Shown here one piece after another: positions 46,231-58,483 of a stretch of DNA of 64,000 nt (the first letter of the stretch is position 1; every line of letters begins with the position of its first letter). A model generated the notes under the pieces. It saw only the letters and a program-made list of their open reading frames with translations, searched no databases and was not told where the DNA came from. Source of the stretch: Malus domestica (taxonomy: Eukaryota > Streptophyta > Magnoliopsida > Rosales > Rosaceae); NCBI RefSeq assembly GCF_042453785.1, contig NC_091670.1:40249501-40313500 (forward strand), in the 5' to 3' direction. Position numbers and translations under genes: made by a program.

Positions 46231-48299
46231 ATAAGGGCAAATGAAGAGGATGGTTGAACTTGTTAAGTTTCTTAAGTGTGTCTAATTTAAGTGTGTTGTT
46301 AATAAACATTTATTATGGAGGCAAAGAGAGGGAAGGTGCGGCATAGAAAGAGAAGAGAGAGATATGTAATTGTGAGTTGTGTTTTATTCCATCCCATTGT
46401 GCATTTATTTATATTAGTTGGGAAAGTTAATTCTTTAACCTTTTAGGATTACAACTCTAATAGGAAAATATATAATCTAAAAGATATGGTAGAATCCCAT
46501 AAGAATATCCTAGATATGTTAGGATTTACACAATCATATTCCTATTCCAATAGGACTGCAAAACATTTGTATTTTTTTATAATTTTTTTGATAATTTGTT
46601 GGCATTTTCAATTTTTGTTAACATTGAAAATATAACGGTTCAGATGAAAAACCTTTGGAAATCCAACATTGAAAATATAACAGTTTGACGTTGGGCTGTG
46701 GTGAAGGAGGCTGGGCTGTCACGTGGGTGGGGCCCTCCCTCTCCCACTTGGTGATTCAAAGGGCGCAGGCCCGTGCAACAATTGAGGCAGCCCATAGAGA
46801 TCCTGCGTTTCACCCATTTGCCATTTTTTCCACCGCTGGAGCACCAAAATTCGGTCCAAAGGCAGGGGTTCCAATTGCATGGGCAATTTGGTTTCCGCTG
46901 GAGGTGCTCTTTGTCGACTTTGTTTATTCTTTCTTTTTAGCTTTGCAGTAATATTGAAGTAATCACTCCAATTGTATCCGAACTTTTGTTGTCCATCAAT
47001 TTGTATCAAAACTATTGGTTAATTTACATATTCAGACTAACCTTCTCATTATTTTTAGTATTTTTATCATAAATAATATCTAAAATAATCACATTTTATT
47101 CAACAACCACTCAATTAAAAATTAATTAATGTTGTTTCTAAACCATTACATCGAGCTTTTGTAAATACACATCAATATTGCAGCGATCCGAGGCATTGTT
47201 TTCTACGCCTTGGATTTGGCGAATTGGAAAAGAGAAGAGTTACGAGTAAAAGTCCCTCACATTAAGAGGGCTCCTCCTCGGGGAGATGAAGATGATGATC
47301 TTTTGTTTTTGTTTCTTAATGATTAATCCACGCAGCAACATATAATTAGATTGTTGGGATCTACTCAAGTTCCATATCACGCACTAATATAAAGTTTGAC
47401 AAACGAAACGAAATATGTGCTCTCGAAAGCAAAATGAGGGCACTGCTCCAAGAACAGGAAGGGCTCCTTGTCGAGGTTGCCATCCGCCATGAGGGAAAAC
47501 CGGAAGAAGTTAGACAACAATGATGACATCGATTTGCAACACCCATATTGGGACATCAAACTGTGAAATAAATACTCAAAACTCCTGGAAAGTCCTCGGG
47601 ACAACAAACTTTTATCTCCTTCAAATATTTCATTTTACCAAGTTTTATGTTTGAAGGGAGGGAAAAAAAGAGATGAGAGAATCCTACTCCTTATTCTTGA
47701 ATATATTCAGGAATAACTATTGAATAAAGAGAGAATGGAAGGGGATCGAAAGAGGAGGGAAGATAATTCTAGTCCCAAACATAAAAAGGACCACAACTTT
47801 TAAATTATCAGCACGATCATCATCTGATTGAAGAGACCATTCATTGTGAAACATATCGTCAATCAATATGTCTATATCTATTTATATACCACATTTTTGG
47901 AGTAGGATTCTCCCCCCTCCTATTACCATCCCCTTCCATCCCCTTCCATCCCCTCCTTTCATACTTTTTTTTTTCTTATTCTCTATATAAAAAATTCAAA
48001 ACAAGATGTAGATGTGTCGTAATCGCAATAGTTTAAATAAAAGGAGATGGAAGGAGAGATAAATTACGAGGGGAGAGAATCTTACTCCCACATTTTTCTT
48101 CTTCATAAACAAAAGAGAGGTTCTAGATTACTTGACTCTATGCCTCATTTTTTTCATCAAGTATTTGTGCTAAACGGGTTCAGTTTCAAGTATTTTAGTT
48201 TTTTGTCAAAATTGAGAAAACTGAAAATCAAACATTAATATGCAAAATTAAAAAATCAACACATAATTATTTAGAAATCGCAATAGAAAAGAAAAAATG
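46231..48299. other. Block B low-copy spacer
   Basis: Aligns with 17,532-18,738 and 19,767-20,659 of block A. It shows the empty site for the solo LTR at 18,739. No recognised gene; see the block A entries for the paired ORFs. Confidence 0.6.
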
Positions 48300-48842
48300 G
48301 AGGTTTGTGATGAAAAATCTTTTATACTAAGTAATTTAGTATCCTTATGCATGAAGATAATCAATTCGTTCGTTATGGTCAGACTCTTTTTGAATTTTTG
48401 AACACATTCTCCATAGGGCCTTCTTATTTGTTCCTTCTCCGAGTTGGGGTTATGGAAGAAGTAAAAGAAGGAACCAAGAAGAAAGTATTGGCAACAACCG
48501 ATTTCGTTACGGGACAACTCTTGATATTCATATCGATCTATTATGTACCTTTGCATCTAGCATTAGACAATAACTGTCATAGCTTTACCATATTTTTTGT
48601 TTCATTTCTTCTGAAACAATAACACACACTTTTTTATTATGTGTCTAATACTAGGAATTCAATACATAATCTTAGCATTCAATAGTTATTCCTGAATAAT
48701 TTCATTTTTCAATTGATCAACCATTTCATTTTTCCAAGTTCAATCAATGTTAGTCACATTAGTCAACATTTATATATTTTGATGCAACAACAATATGTTA
48801 TTTGTAACAAGTGATTTTGCTAGTTGGTTAATTGGTCACAAG
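48300..48842 (+). pseudogene. Nuclear copy of chloroplast ycf1 (tic214) 5' end, block B
   Basis: Same piece as 20,660-21,203. It is slightly closer to a plastid reading frame in places: it has [17 protein letters not shown] and [16 protein letters not shown]. It still has frameshifts and stops (for example after LLKQ). Its left and right limits equal those in block A. Confidence 0.88.
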
Positions 48843-49465
48843 TTAATGTTCGGTTCAGTTCAGCTTTTCTCTCGATTTTTTGCGATTCGGTTTTTTCGAT
48901 TCTCTTTAGATTCGGTTCGATTTTGTTTTTTTATTTATACTTAATTTTTTTTAATCTGAAAACACCAAGAACAACACAAGCATACTCAATCAAACAACTA
49001 TCCTTCTCCACAAATCACAGTAATAATTACATTCATTTAGCTAAAATGCAAATAACTAACAAACTCACAAAAATCGAATAAAAACTACAAATTGCTTACT
49101 CTTTTTCTTTGGGTTTCACTCGAAAAGTGTCGGTAAAATTTAGGGTTTGCAAGAACGCAACCGAAATCCAAAACGGAGGCTCTGTGGCTTGTGGGCTGCT
49201 ATTGAGTTCCAGTACGGAAAACCTTGCTTACTCTCTATCACGGTACAAAGTATCAGTACCTTTAGCACTGTATTTGGTAGAACCAAATTAAAAGCTAACA
49301 TCAATAACAACTACCAGAGACATAAGCTCTTATCAATGCTTTGGAAACAGTCATGTATCTCCAAGTGTAATGATATAATTAGTAAGAAATTTAAAAGAAA
49401 AATGGTGATTTCATATAAAATCAATAAAAAGTTACAATATTGACAATATATCAACAATTTTTATG
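48843..49465. other. Block B spacer before the Pack-MULE
   Basis: Aligns with 21,204-21,840. Ends with the TSD ATTTTTATG at 49,457-49,465. No gene. Confidence 0.6.
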
Positions 49466-49631
49466 GGGTAAATTACATAGGACCCCCTCAGGTTTGAGGT
49501 CTATTACAACCCCATACAACATCTTTAAAATATTTCACTTTCATACCTCACCTACTATTTTATTTCAATATAGTACCTCCATTACATTTTCCATCAATTG
49601 ATCCATTAAGAGCTGAATTGGTTGCCACATT

Positions 49632-51923
49632 TGACACGCCCCGATCCCGATATCCTCGGGATATCAGGATGGTCACGTGCTGGCCGACACCCGAGGGTGA
49701 CGAAAGCCATTTATTGAGTGCAATTGCTGAAAATAAAGGATAGATAAAACTTATAAATGTAAAAGAATAAGGAATATGCATTTAAGGAACGTGTTCAGAG
49801 CATACAACTAACTAGAACACTAAAAGAATGATATAAAATGGAATGAATAAAAGAATGAGTCTTACACCAAGAGGACTCGAAGATGCCGATGCGGAAGTAC
49901 CTTGATTGTCGGGATTGTACGCCTCGATCCTAAATCCTGAAGGGGGCGCAAAACAAACATGAGTGGACCAAGTTGATATATATATAATAAAACAGTTATC
50001 AATATACTAACCCCCAGGTTTATGAAAACAAATATATAATGATGAACATAGGTTTTCCGAAACCTAGCATGATGTGCAGTATCTCAAATCATAACTCATA
50101 TATAATAATCACTAGTGAATTGTCCGATAACCTGCAGGCCCCATGCCGGCTCCCCGTCTCTGAGCAGACAGTCAGAGGAAAATACACTTCAGGCCCCATG
50201 CCGGCTCCCCGTCCCTGTGCTAAATAGCCAGAGGAAACACACTCCAGGCCCTATGCCAACACCAAACCGTCGCCCGGGACGGACCGGAATCTATTCCTAC
50301 GTCCCGTAGCGGAAATGACCACTAGGTAAGTACAAAACCATTGAACATACATATATTGAAAAACAACTTCATAGTATAAAGTCATCCATCATCTATACTA
50401 TAAAGAGGTGTTCGAAACATGTTCTAAATATCATATCGTCATCCATCAGATATTCTATAAGAACACGGGTTATAGGAAAAATAGTAATAATTCAAGGTAG
50501 CCTCAGTAAGCATGTTATCTCAAAACGTTTCATAAAACGTAATCATTAAATCATGCATTTCATGTATGCATTTCTACTATTAAAACATGCTTTTGAAGGG
50601 GTCCACTCACAGTACTTAGCCGCCGAAGAGCCACGCAAACTAACGTCACCAATATTGCCCCTAAGCACATAAATGGTCCAATTAATAAAACTATATAATA
50701 GCAATTGGATTTGGGAAAACGGACGTTGGAAACGGATTCAGAACGTCGAATTACCCTAAGAAGGGTCCCGGACGAAAACCCGAAAAGTCAACTCTAAAGT
50801 CAATGTTGACCGGAGGTCAACGGTCAAATTAGGTCTAACGGGTTTTAGGCTTGAAATCCGGATTAGGGTTTAGGTTAAATAGGATTAGGATTTATTGGGT
50901 TTTGGAATTCTAAGGTTTTTGGGTTAAAAGGGTTTAGGGTGAAAATGGGTGGTTTGGGCTTAATCCCAAACTCACACACAACACACACACACACTACACA
51001 AACCCTAAAACACACACACACACACGGGCTGCACTAGGGCAGCCCTCACAACACTTCACAAAGGCCCTAAGGCCTTATTAAAGGACAGGGCTTTAAGCCC
51101 TTTAAAGGATACTGGCCCAAGGCCCGTCAAAATAAGGCCCGAGGCCTTTGGGTTTTAAAAAGAACAAGAACAAATTTAAAAGAAAAGGGGCTGGGGTCTA
51201 CTGGGCTAAGATATAACGGGCTTAAGGCCCGTGGGGTTTTCTAAAGGGCCTGAGAGGCCTGGGTTTGTCGAAGGAGAAGGCCGGAATTTCGGCCGGAAAA
51301 CCACCCAACTTTAAATGGCCATAACTTTGTCAATACTCAACGAAATCAAGCAAGACAAAAATGAAAGTTGTAGCCCTTGAAGCGACGAAGAGAATGGTTC
51401 CTCACACGACGTCTAACTCGCCGTGGTTTGGCCGGAAAATGCCTCGAAATCCGTCGGACTCGCCGGAAACTGGGTAAGATTCAAATGAGTATAACTTCTT
51501 CAATACTCAACGAAATTAAGTGAAACAAAAAGGAAAGTTGTATTACTCGACGAGACGAAGAGATTGATACCTTACACGCCGGCCAACTCGCTGTGGTTTG
51601 GCCGGAAATGGCCTCGAAAGGGGCGGTGCTCGCCGGAGCTTACTCCGTGCCGTCGAACTCGCAGGGTAGGGTCCGGGGTTCGTTGCAAGCCTCTCTTCGA
51701 TGGTGACTCGGTCCTAGTGAGTCCAGGGGAAGAGAGAGATGCGAAAGGTTGAGGGAGAGAGAGACGGGAGAGCTGAGAAAGAGAGAGCTACGGGAGGGAG
51801 AAACGAAGAAGAAGAAGAGAGAGATCAGAAAACATAAAAAAAATAAACAAGGTGGGCCCCACGGGCTCACCAATTAAGGCTTTAAAACAATTTTAAAATA
51901 TAAAAGAGGGTTGGGGTGTTTCA
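49632..51923. mobile_element. Nested solo LTR, TSD ACATT (2.3 kb)
   Basis: Begins TGACACGCCCCGATCCC and ends GGGGTGTTTCA, with ACATT on both sides. It is homologous to 2801-5104 along its length, including the paired gccccatgccggctccccgt motifs and ggccataactttgtcaa. A (CA)n-rich patch lies near 50,970-51,025. No coding domain. Confidence 0.9.
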
Positions 51924-52179
51924 ACATTTGTACCACGTGGCAAAAAAAAAACCTAAATCTTCTATACAAAAAAACTAAAAAAACCAAAAAAAGCAAAATC
52001 GAACACTCCACCCCGCAAAAATCCTAGCATCTTCCTTTTATTCCCCACAACCCCAAATTCCCCCCCAAAACCCCTAAAACCCAAACCCTAATTCCTCCCC
52101 CACATGAAGAAAATCCCAGTCCAATTCAATCCCAATTACCTCAAATCCCACCATAGAAACCCTAAATTTTGGTTCCTCA

Positions 52180-52502
52180 ATCCCTAGATTTCCCACGCCT
52201 CTGTTGCCTACACCTTATCAATCTTTAGCTTTCTCCCTCATCCCCTCCATGAACGACACTTTCTCTCATCCGCTGTTCCCCAGCAACGGCACCGATACCT
52301 ACGAGGCCTGGTACGGCAACATCCAGTACCTTCTCAACATCTCCGCCATCGGCTCATTCTTATGTGTCTTCTTTTTCACCTTGGTCAAGCTTTGAAGCGA
52401 TCGCCGCCGCATGCCCGGCTCGTCCTCCCTCGTTGCTAAGCTCTTCGCAGTGTGGTATGCTACCTGTCGAGAGATTATGCTCCCATGTGGCGCTGAGGCC
52501 AT
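52180..52502 (+). pseudogene. Captured OSCA/CSC1-like channel gene fragment
   Basis: The plus frame from 52,204 reads MPTPYQSLAFSL, later TDTYEAWYGNIQYLLNISAI, a hydrophobic segment (GSFLCVFFFTLVKL), a TGA stop at 52,393, then in the same frame [20 protein letters not shown] and ATCREI. This order matches the N-terminus and first membrane span of plant CSC1-like/OSCA proteins, closest in my recall to the OSCA4 (At4g35870-like) branch. Only the first roughly 100 codons are present, with a stop, so it is a captured non-functional piece. A C-rich stretch before it may be the source gene's 5' leader. Confidence 0.82.
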
Positions 52503-52504
52503 AA

Positions 52505-52816
52505 TACTCACGCACCCATCTACACACCCACACCACCACTACCGTGGACTCTCTCTCACTCTCCCTCGTCTTTGTAGAGCTAGGTGAAGCCTAGAAACCG
52601 AGAACTAGCTCCAGCAAACCCCGTGAGTTTCGAGCCAGATCCCTGCCGACTCCGACCATCCCATGACCAATCTAAGGTACAAAACATTTCCCCTTGACTC
52701 TATGCTCTTTTTCGTATGTAGATCGTAGGGAAAAGCCCACAGAATGAGAGAGAATAGTGACCTGAGAGAGTCCACGGTGATGGTGGTGTGTAGATGAGTG
52801 CGTGCGTGGGTGTACT
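52505..52816. repeat. Inverted repeat inside the Pack-MULE
   Basis: cacccatctacacaccca...ccgtggactctctc at about 52,512-52,556 is complementary to gagagagtccacgg...gtgtgtagatgag at about 52,763-52,810. The RNA could form a long hairpin next to the captured fragment. Confidence 0.75.
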
Positions 52817-53035
52817 GTCGGGGATAGAGTCTGAGAGAGATAGAGAGTGAAAGAGTCTGAGAGAAGAGTGACTTGCGAGAGTGAGAGATTCGAGAGAGAC
52901 TCGGGAAAAGATTTATGGGTTTGGGTTTTTCTGGTTTTTTATTTTTATAATAATAGGGTTAATATTATAATATTTTTAATGTATAAAAATTTCTTTTTTG
53001 CCACGTGGCAGCCACATCAGCACAAATGTGGTAGT

Positions 53036-53804
53036 TGTAGATGCAAATTTCTTCCTCTTGATCTTGGACAATTTTGCACCTACAAAACAATTAACACCTT
53101 AGGTTAAGGCCAAAAGCCTCACACACCCACAATGAATGGGGGGCTTTGGCCGAAGAACCTCTGTTGCCAAAGTTAGAATTTAGAGAGAAAGAGTCTTTAC
53201 AGAATTTTGGGATTTTTGCCAAAGTGTTGGAATGGCTTTCTGGTGAGAACGGGATCACTTTTATAAGGATAGGAAGTGGTCGGCCTAGCTAGGGTTTTTG
53301 GGTTTAATTTAGGTTTAATTCTTCAATTTATTTGGCTAATTAAACCCTAAAGAATAAATTGGTGGTTACAAAATTGATTATTTGTATAAATGGGGTAATA
53401 AAATGGAGAAAAGTGAAAAAGGTTAGGAAAAGGGAGGTAGCTAGCTTCTTAGTAGTTTTAGGTGTGAGTGGGTGTTTTAATTGATAATTAAGGGATTGAT
53501 TAGGTAATTAATCCCTTAATTAAACAATTTTTAGGGAATATGAAAGGAAATTATTATTTAGCTAATTGATTAGCTAAATAATGGAATACAAAATATATAG
53601 AATAAATTAGGCTTTAGGTATTACCTTATAGAAATGATTTGATGAAATAGGCTTTAAATTGTTAACTATTTTGGGCACTTTTGACTTGGTTGAGGATGAT
53701 TGTCTGCCGCTCGCACGTAGGAATCTCGATATGCCTTAAGGGTATTTTTGTCCTCTTTTACCCAAAAATCCACGTGTCGCCTTGTGATTATTTTTGGCTC
53801 CACA
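53036..53804 (-). repeat. 3' LTR of the gypsy element
   Basis: 769 bp. It differs from the other LTR at scattered positions and by small indels (for example a 12-16 bp piece near 53,515), so the insertion is older than the 42,078-46,151 element. Confidence 0.88.
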
Positions 53805-54511
53805 AATGCCCCCACACCTGTTGGGCTGCTCGCAGAAAATGGCAGCAGGTGTAGAGATCATCTTGCTTTAGGAAACGTAGGACTACTTCCTCTTTAGATG
53901 TAGATTCTCTCTTTAATAGGAAATTAGGTTCTTCTAGGAAAGGGAAATAAATTTCTGTTAAAGCCTATTTAAGTCTACCTTAAGTGGGTTATTAAATCAA
54001 CTTTGGAGAGCGATTTCTTATACCCTACAAGAGAGAGGGAGCTTAGAGAATATTTGTTCCCCCTCTTCTAGCAATCTTCTACATCTTTCCCGTGCAAAGG
54101 ATCGTCTTTCGTTGATTTCTTCGTCTTCTCCGTGCCGCACCGATGTAAGAAAAATTTAATTTTTTGCTTATCTTCTTCTTGGATAGTACTATTACAGGGC
54201 AACCGTTAAGGTAGTGCGGCACGTCTACTGGCAGGGGCTAGGAGTTGGCTCGGCATCGGTCGATGAGGCATTATGGCAGGGGCCACTGCTTAGGCTGTTT
54301 GGCTTGGCTAGAGCCAATGGCAGCTTGTGCGGCTGGGGTCGCGGATTGTGGCGTTGGGGCGCAATGCTAGGCGAGCCACATGGTTAATGTCCTTTAGGCT
54401 CTTAGACCTTACTCGGGCCAGGCTAGCGACTGAAAGAAATGAGGAGGTCGTGGGCCTCATGGGTTGTTGGAATGTTGGGCATGCAGGCCTCCTGTCTGCT
54501 AGAATGCTAGG

Positions 54512-55640
54512 TTGAGCTCCTCTGCTGAGTACCGTGAATGGCGTTGGCTGCTTAGTTCTTTTTACAGAGAGAAAGGTGGGCTGCTCCCGAAAGAGGAAGT
54601 AAAGAGGATCAAGGTGGATGCATTGGCTCGTCTAATCGCTGTCGTGGAACCTCCTATGAATGAAGATGGAAATAAGAGATCTTCCCTGCCTACTCAAGAG
54701 ATGCCGATCGAGAAAAATTGAAGACTTTCTCCACTGCTGCTCATGATGATTTGTCTGCTGTCGATAGGCCTGTGATTGGCATGACTTCTTCCAATGGGAA
54801 GAAAAATGAGGCTGCTAGATCTGATCATGTGGTGCCTTCCATGTTGAGAATTGCTAGTACAATTGTTGATAAGATTGCTTAGCGCAAAGGTTTTATCATG
54901 CCCCCAGTACCGAAGTCTGTACCAGGACTTTCGTTTGGAGCAAAGTCTGGTTCACCTTTGGAGATACTTGCTATTATGAAAAGTGGTAAGGTGGACTCTG
55001 CTGCTAAAGTGGCGTCAAGGCCCACTCCCTTTGTTGCTGAGACTGATTCGCCTGCTAGGAAGGAAGATACTACTTGTATGGGCAGCTGTGAGAAATCCAC
55101 TAAACTTGCTTCTGGGGAGGCTGCTGAGATCATTGTGCTTTTGAAACTATATCTGCTTGAAGACATGGACGCTTGTGCCAAGTTTGTTGATGGCGGTAGA
55201 AAGGTTGTTTACCTAAGTTCCTTTGCGAAACATACGACCCAATATAAAATGACTGCTCTGCTTACTAGGATGCATAAATAGCAAGGTTGTCAAGGAGGTG
55301 GCGAAGATTATGGCAGCTAAAGCTTATTCCTCAGTCGAGGAGATCAAAAGGTTGAATTATGAGCTTGTTGCTTTGAAAGAAATGGAAGAACTGCAACACG
55401 TTCGTGTTAGTCTGTTTGAGAAGAATGAGCAGCTAAACGGTAAGAATGATGGGCTTGAGGTTTCTCTATTTTTCCGGAAGACTTGCTTACTTTTACTTTT
55501 GAGGCTTCCATTGGTGAAGTAGTTGGAGACGTTAGTGCCCAGGCTTAGGCAACCGGGGGTGAAGCACCGGATGATGCCGCTGCTAAGAACGTTACGGCTG
55601 CTGAAGGTGTGGAGACCAAGTAGTCGTGGGATGTCCAAGC
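54512..55640 (+). pseudogene. Antisense ORF of the gypsy element (degraded)
   Basis: Plus-strand pieces in shifting frames: MSSSAEYREWRWLLSSFYRE (54,512-54,721), MPPVPKSVPGLSFGAKSG with LLEDMDACAKFVDGGRKVV (54,898-55,281), and a lysine/glutamate-rich coiled-coil-like part (55,298-55,470). They read opposite to gag-pol, downstream of integrase. This is the position of the antisense ORFs known from Tat-lineage elements such as Retand and Grande. Stops and a deletion within the coiled coil break it. Function of such ORFs is not established. Confidence 0.65.
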
Positions 55641-57139
55641 TGCTGTAGTGTAGTATTTTAGGTAGCTTTTATGATTTTCTTTGTTTTTCCTTGTAGCTCT
55701 TGTTTTGCTTGAACTTCTTCGGCCTTTGCTAGTTGTATAAACATGTTTTCCTTCGCTTTTCTTCATCTTCGCTTCTTTTGTTCATGCCCTAACCTTTAGA
55801 CTTGATAGACCAATGGCAGGCATGCTACTTTTTTATAAGCAGACAAGCTCGCGTAGCCTATGCAGCCGTAAATGTTGGTGTAGAACTTTGCAAAGTTGTT
55901 AGCCATTAGGTTGGTAACCAGATACCTTACTTACAGAAGTAGACAAGTCCGCATAACCACTAGGCTATTAACCTTGACTTTCTCCAATTCTGTAGGTTGC
56001 GTAGCAAGTATCACAACACTTTAGGAATTGGTATAGGTTGCTCCGCACTTGGCAGAGGTGAAGCCTATCGACTACGTAGCATGTCGGCAGTGGATAAAAC
56101 TTCCATATATGCGCGCTAGCTTGTTTAACCTTTCACAAGAATGTGCGGTTGTATAAGTCTAGCACGGTTTTACTGCTTGAAGGGCAAGCCGTAGGCAGTC
56201 TTCCGGAATCCGTAGGCTACCTTAATGTACTCGGTAGCAGCTTTAGGGTTCCAGGGCAGCCGTCTATAGAGCGTACTGCGTAATGTGCCCCATCCGTCTC
56301 TAGCTCCCGGTTCCCCACAGATTAGACCAAGAGACCCAAAATCCTTCAGTTAGTTAAGCCTTGAAAAAGACCATTGTGGCTACTTCTAGGAATCCCGGCT
56401 CAAGCCATCGTACATCTAGTTATACTAGGGTAGCCAGGCTCATCAGCGTCTGGATATTCGGAGTGTAAAGTTTATCCTCCCGTCTTAGAGAGCTGACCCA
56501 TATGAGTGTCGGGGAATTGGTTTACCCTCTCACACTAGAGAGTAATTAATTTACCCTCTCGCACTGGAGAGCAATTAGTTTACCCTCTCGCACTGGAGAG
56601 CATGGTTGGTCCATCGGGGGGCGCAATTCCTGCGATGAGTCCCTAAGAAGGGCGCAGTCTTCTTTTGAAGTGCAGGAATGATTAGTTGTTATAAGCATGT
56701 GATCGAGTCAAGTTGTGATTACTTCTAAATTCCTCATTGAAAAACGAGTGAAACGAACGAGAACTTAGCCGTAAGGTAGGAACTGCATAACAACTGGATA
56801 GTCCTCAACTTGTGTGGTGGTACCCATCGAGCTTCTTGAGTCTTCGGGCTTTGATGTAGTGGGAGGTTACACATGGCACCTTTTCAGATTGTAGGCGCTC
56901 TACTGCTTTTCGAACTTTTTTTTTGTTGTGTAATTGCTCTTGCTGCCTACTCGGCTAATCTTATACAGACTTTCTCGGATGAGATTCATCTTTTTGGAGC
57001 TTCTCTGCTGGCAGTGATGAAGGCTTTTCTTAGGACTAGATCTCTGGGCTGGAACTGCCAGATTTTGGCCTTTTTGTTGTGGCTGGAAAAGAACCACTGC
57101 TGGTAAGTTGTAATGCAGATGATAGTCTGCTCGCACTTC
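55641..57139. other. Non-coding internal region of the gypsy element
   Basis: No supported frame. Contains a roughly 30-bp tandem repeat (accctctcgcactggagagc) three to four times at 56,520-56,605. Confidence 0.6.
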
Positions 57140-57585
57140 TCCTCTGCCAAATTTAAGCTTGTGGCCATCTCCTTTCGGTTGCTCGTCTTTTGGTGTTGCG
57201 ATGTGCCCATAGACATCCAGGGAGTTTGTCTGGCCATTTTCTTTTCTTATTGGTAGGGGATTTCTTGTGGCAGTCGAGGATCATCTTAGTGGATGTTTTG
57301 GCCAGCCTATTGCCTTGAGGATATCTTGGCGTAGACATGTGCTGCTTGATGCCATATTTTTAGAAGAATTTCGCCAAATCTTTGCCCACGAATTACGGGC
57401 CGTTGTTGGTGACGATGGATTAAGGTATGCCAAATCGGCAAATGATGCTCTTTCATATGAAGCGCTCTATGTCCGTTTGAATTGTGATCGTCATGGGCTC
57501 TGCTTCTACCTATTTGGTGAAATAGTTGGTTGCCACGATCATCATGCATTTGCCCTTAGTAGTCTGGCTGGTGATTAGCTGGGAA
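57140..57585 (-). pseudogene. Integrase core of the gypsy element (inactivated)
   Basis: Minus-strand translation gives the rve integrase core in one frame with stops: VATNYFTK, SIVTNNGP, STPRYPQGN, then PDKLPGCLWAHRN. At the positions of the first and second catalytic aspartates there is asparagine (ATN, TNN), and the catalytic glutamate after PQGN appears to be lysine. A tryptophan and a glutamine codon are stops. The changes are of the C-to-T/G-to-A type expected from deamination of methylated DNA. Not functional. Confidence 0.85.
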
Positions 57586-57960
57586 TCAGAATGAATTGAA
57601 AGCTTTTTCACCACCAAGTCTTTTGTCACTCGAAGGCCTGCTAGTGGGGCTTTGTACTCTGCTTCGTTGTTAGGTGCTTTGACGCTTAGAGTGATCGCTT
57701 ACTCGAGCATTGAACCGTCTGGGGTGGCAAGAACCACGGTTACTTATAAGCCTTTGTAGTTGGATGCGCCGTCGACATGCAAATGCCAGAAATTTCCATT
57801 GAGGGAGTAGGTATGGCTAAAGTGTGCTCGGCTACCTTCGAAGCGTCGTTGGGCCGCTTTGTTACATTGTCAAGGCTAGGTTTGAAGGCGCGGTAGAGAG
57901 TCGTGGAGCTGGGGCCATGTTACATGTAGCAGGAGATGCTCAACTTCCGGTATTAGGCCA
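57586..57960 (-). pseudogene. RNase H domain remnant of the gypsy element
   Basis: Minus strand reads NNEAEYKAPLAGLRVTK and DSQLIT in frame, the plant Ty3/gypsy RNase H signature (NNEAEYEALL...SDSQL), just upstream of the integrase. Interrupted by stops. Confidence 0.7.
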
Positions 57961-58258
57961 CTCTAGAGCTGAATAATGGAGCAAAGGTCGGCTAGGGTCG
58001 TATGACGCGCAGCAGAAGGTAGTGCTCGACTGCTAGTACATGTTGCTCTTACGTAGAATCTTCTGAGGCGACGAGGACAAAACTTGCTTTTAAGTGTTCC
58101 TTCTAGTGTTCGTCTGCCCTTGGCGTGTCTTTTGGGCTGAGTTGTTGCGTTCGTCAGAAAACTTTGCATCTGCCAGGGTTTACGTCTTTATCATCACGGG
58201 TTTGGATTAGGCGGAATAGTGCGTCATGATGATGACTGCGTACATTTGAAGGTAAAAC

Positions 58259-58483
58259 TTAAGCTTTTGGGTTACAACAACTATCACCAAAGTTAGCTTT
58301 TGAATTTTTAATAGCATCGAGGAGAGCTTTTGAACTATAAAATACATGTAGTTGGGCCCCCAACTCTTCTCGCATGACGGTACAGCTTATTTCTACTTTA
58401 GATACCGTCAAACATGCGAATAAGTCCTCTGCTGCTTCTAGGGAGGTGATGTTGGGTACTTCTTCAAGCCCTTGAATGTGCAT
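58259..58483 (-). pseudogene. End of reverse transcriptase / tether remnant
   Basis: The frame contains LEAAEDLFACLTVSKVEISC and REELGAQLHVFYSSKALLDA, as found between the RT thumb and RNase H in plant gypsy polyproteins. The RT catalytic core (YVDD region) is absent upstream, where gag sequence abuts directly. Confidence 0.75.
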
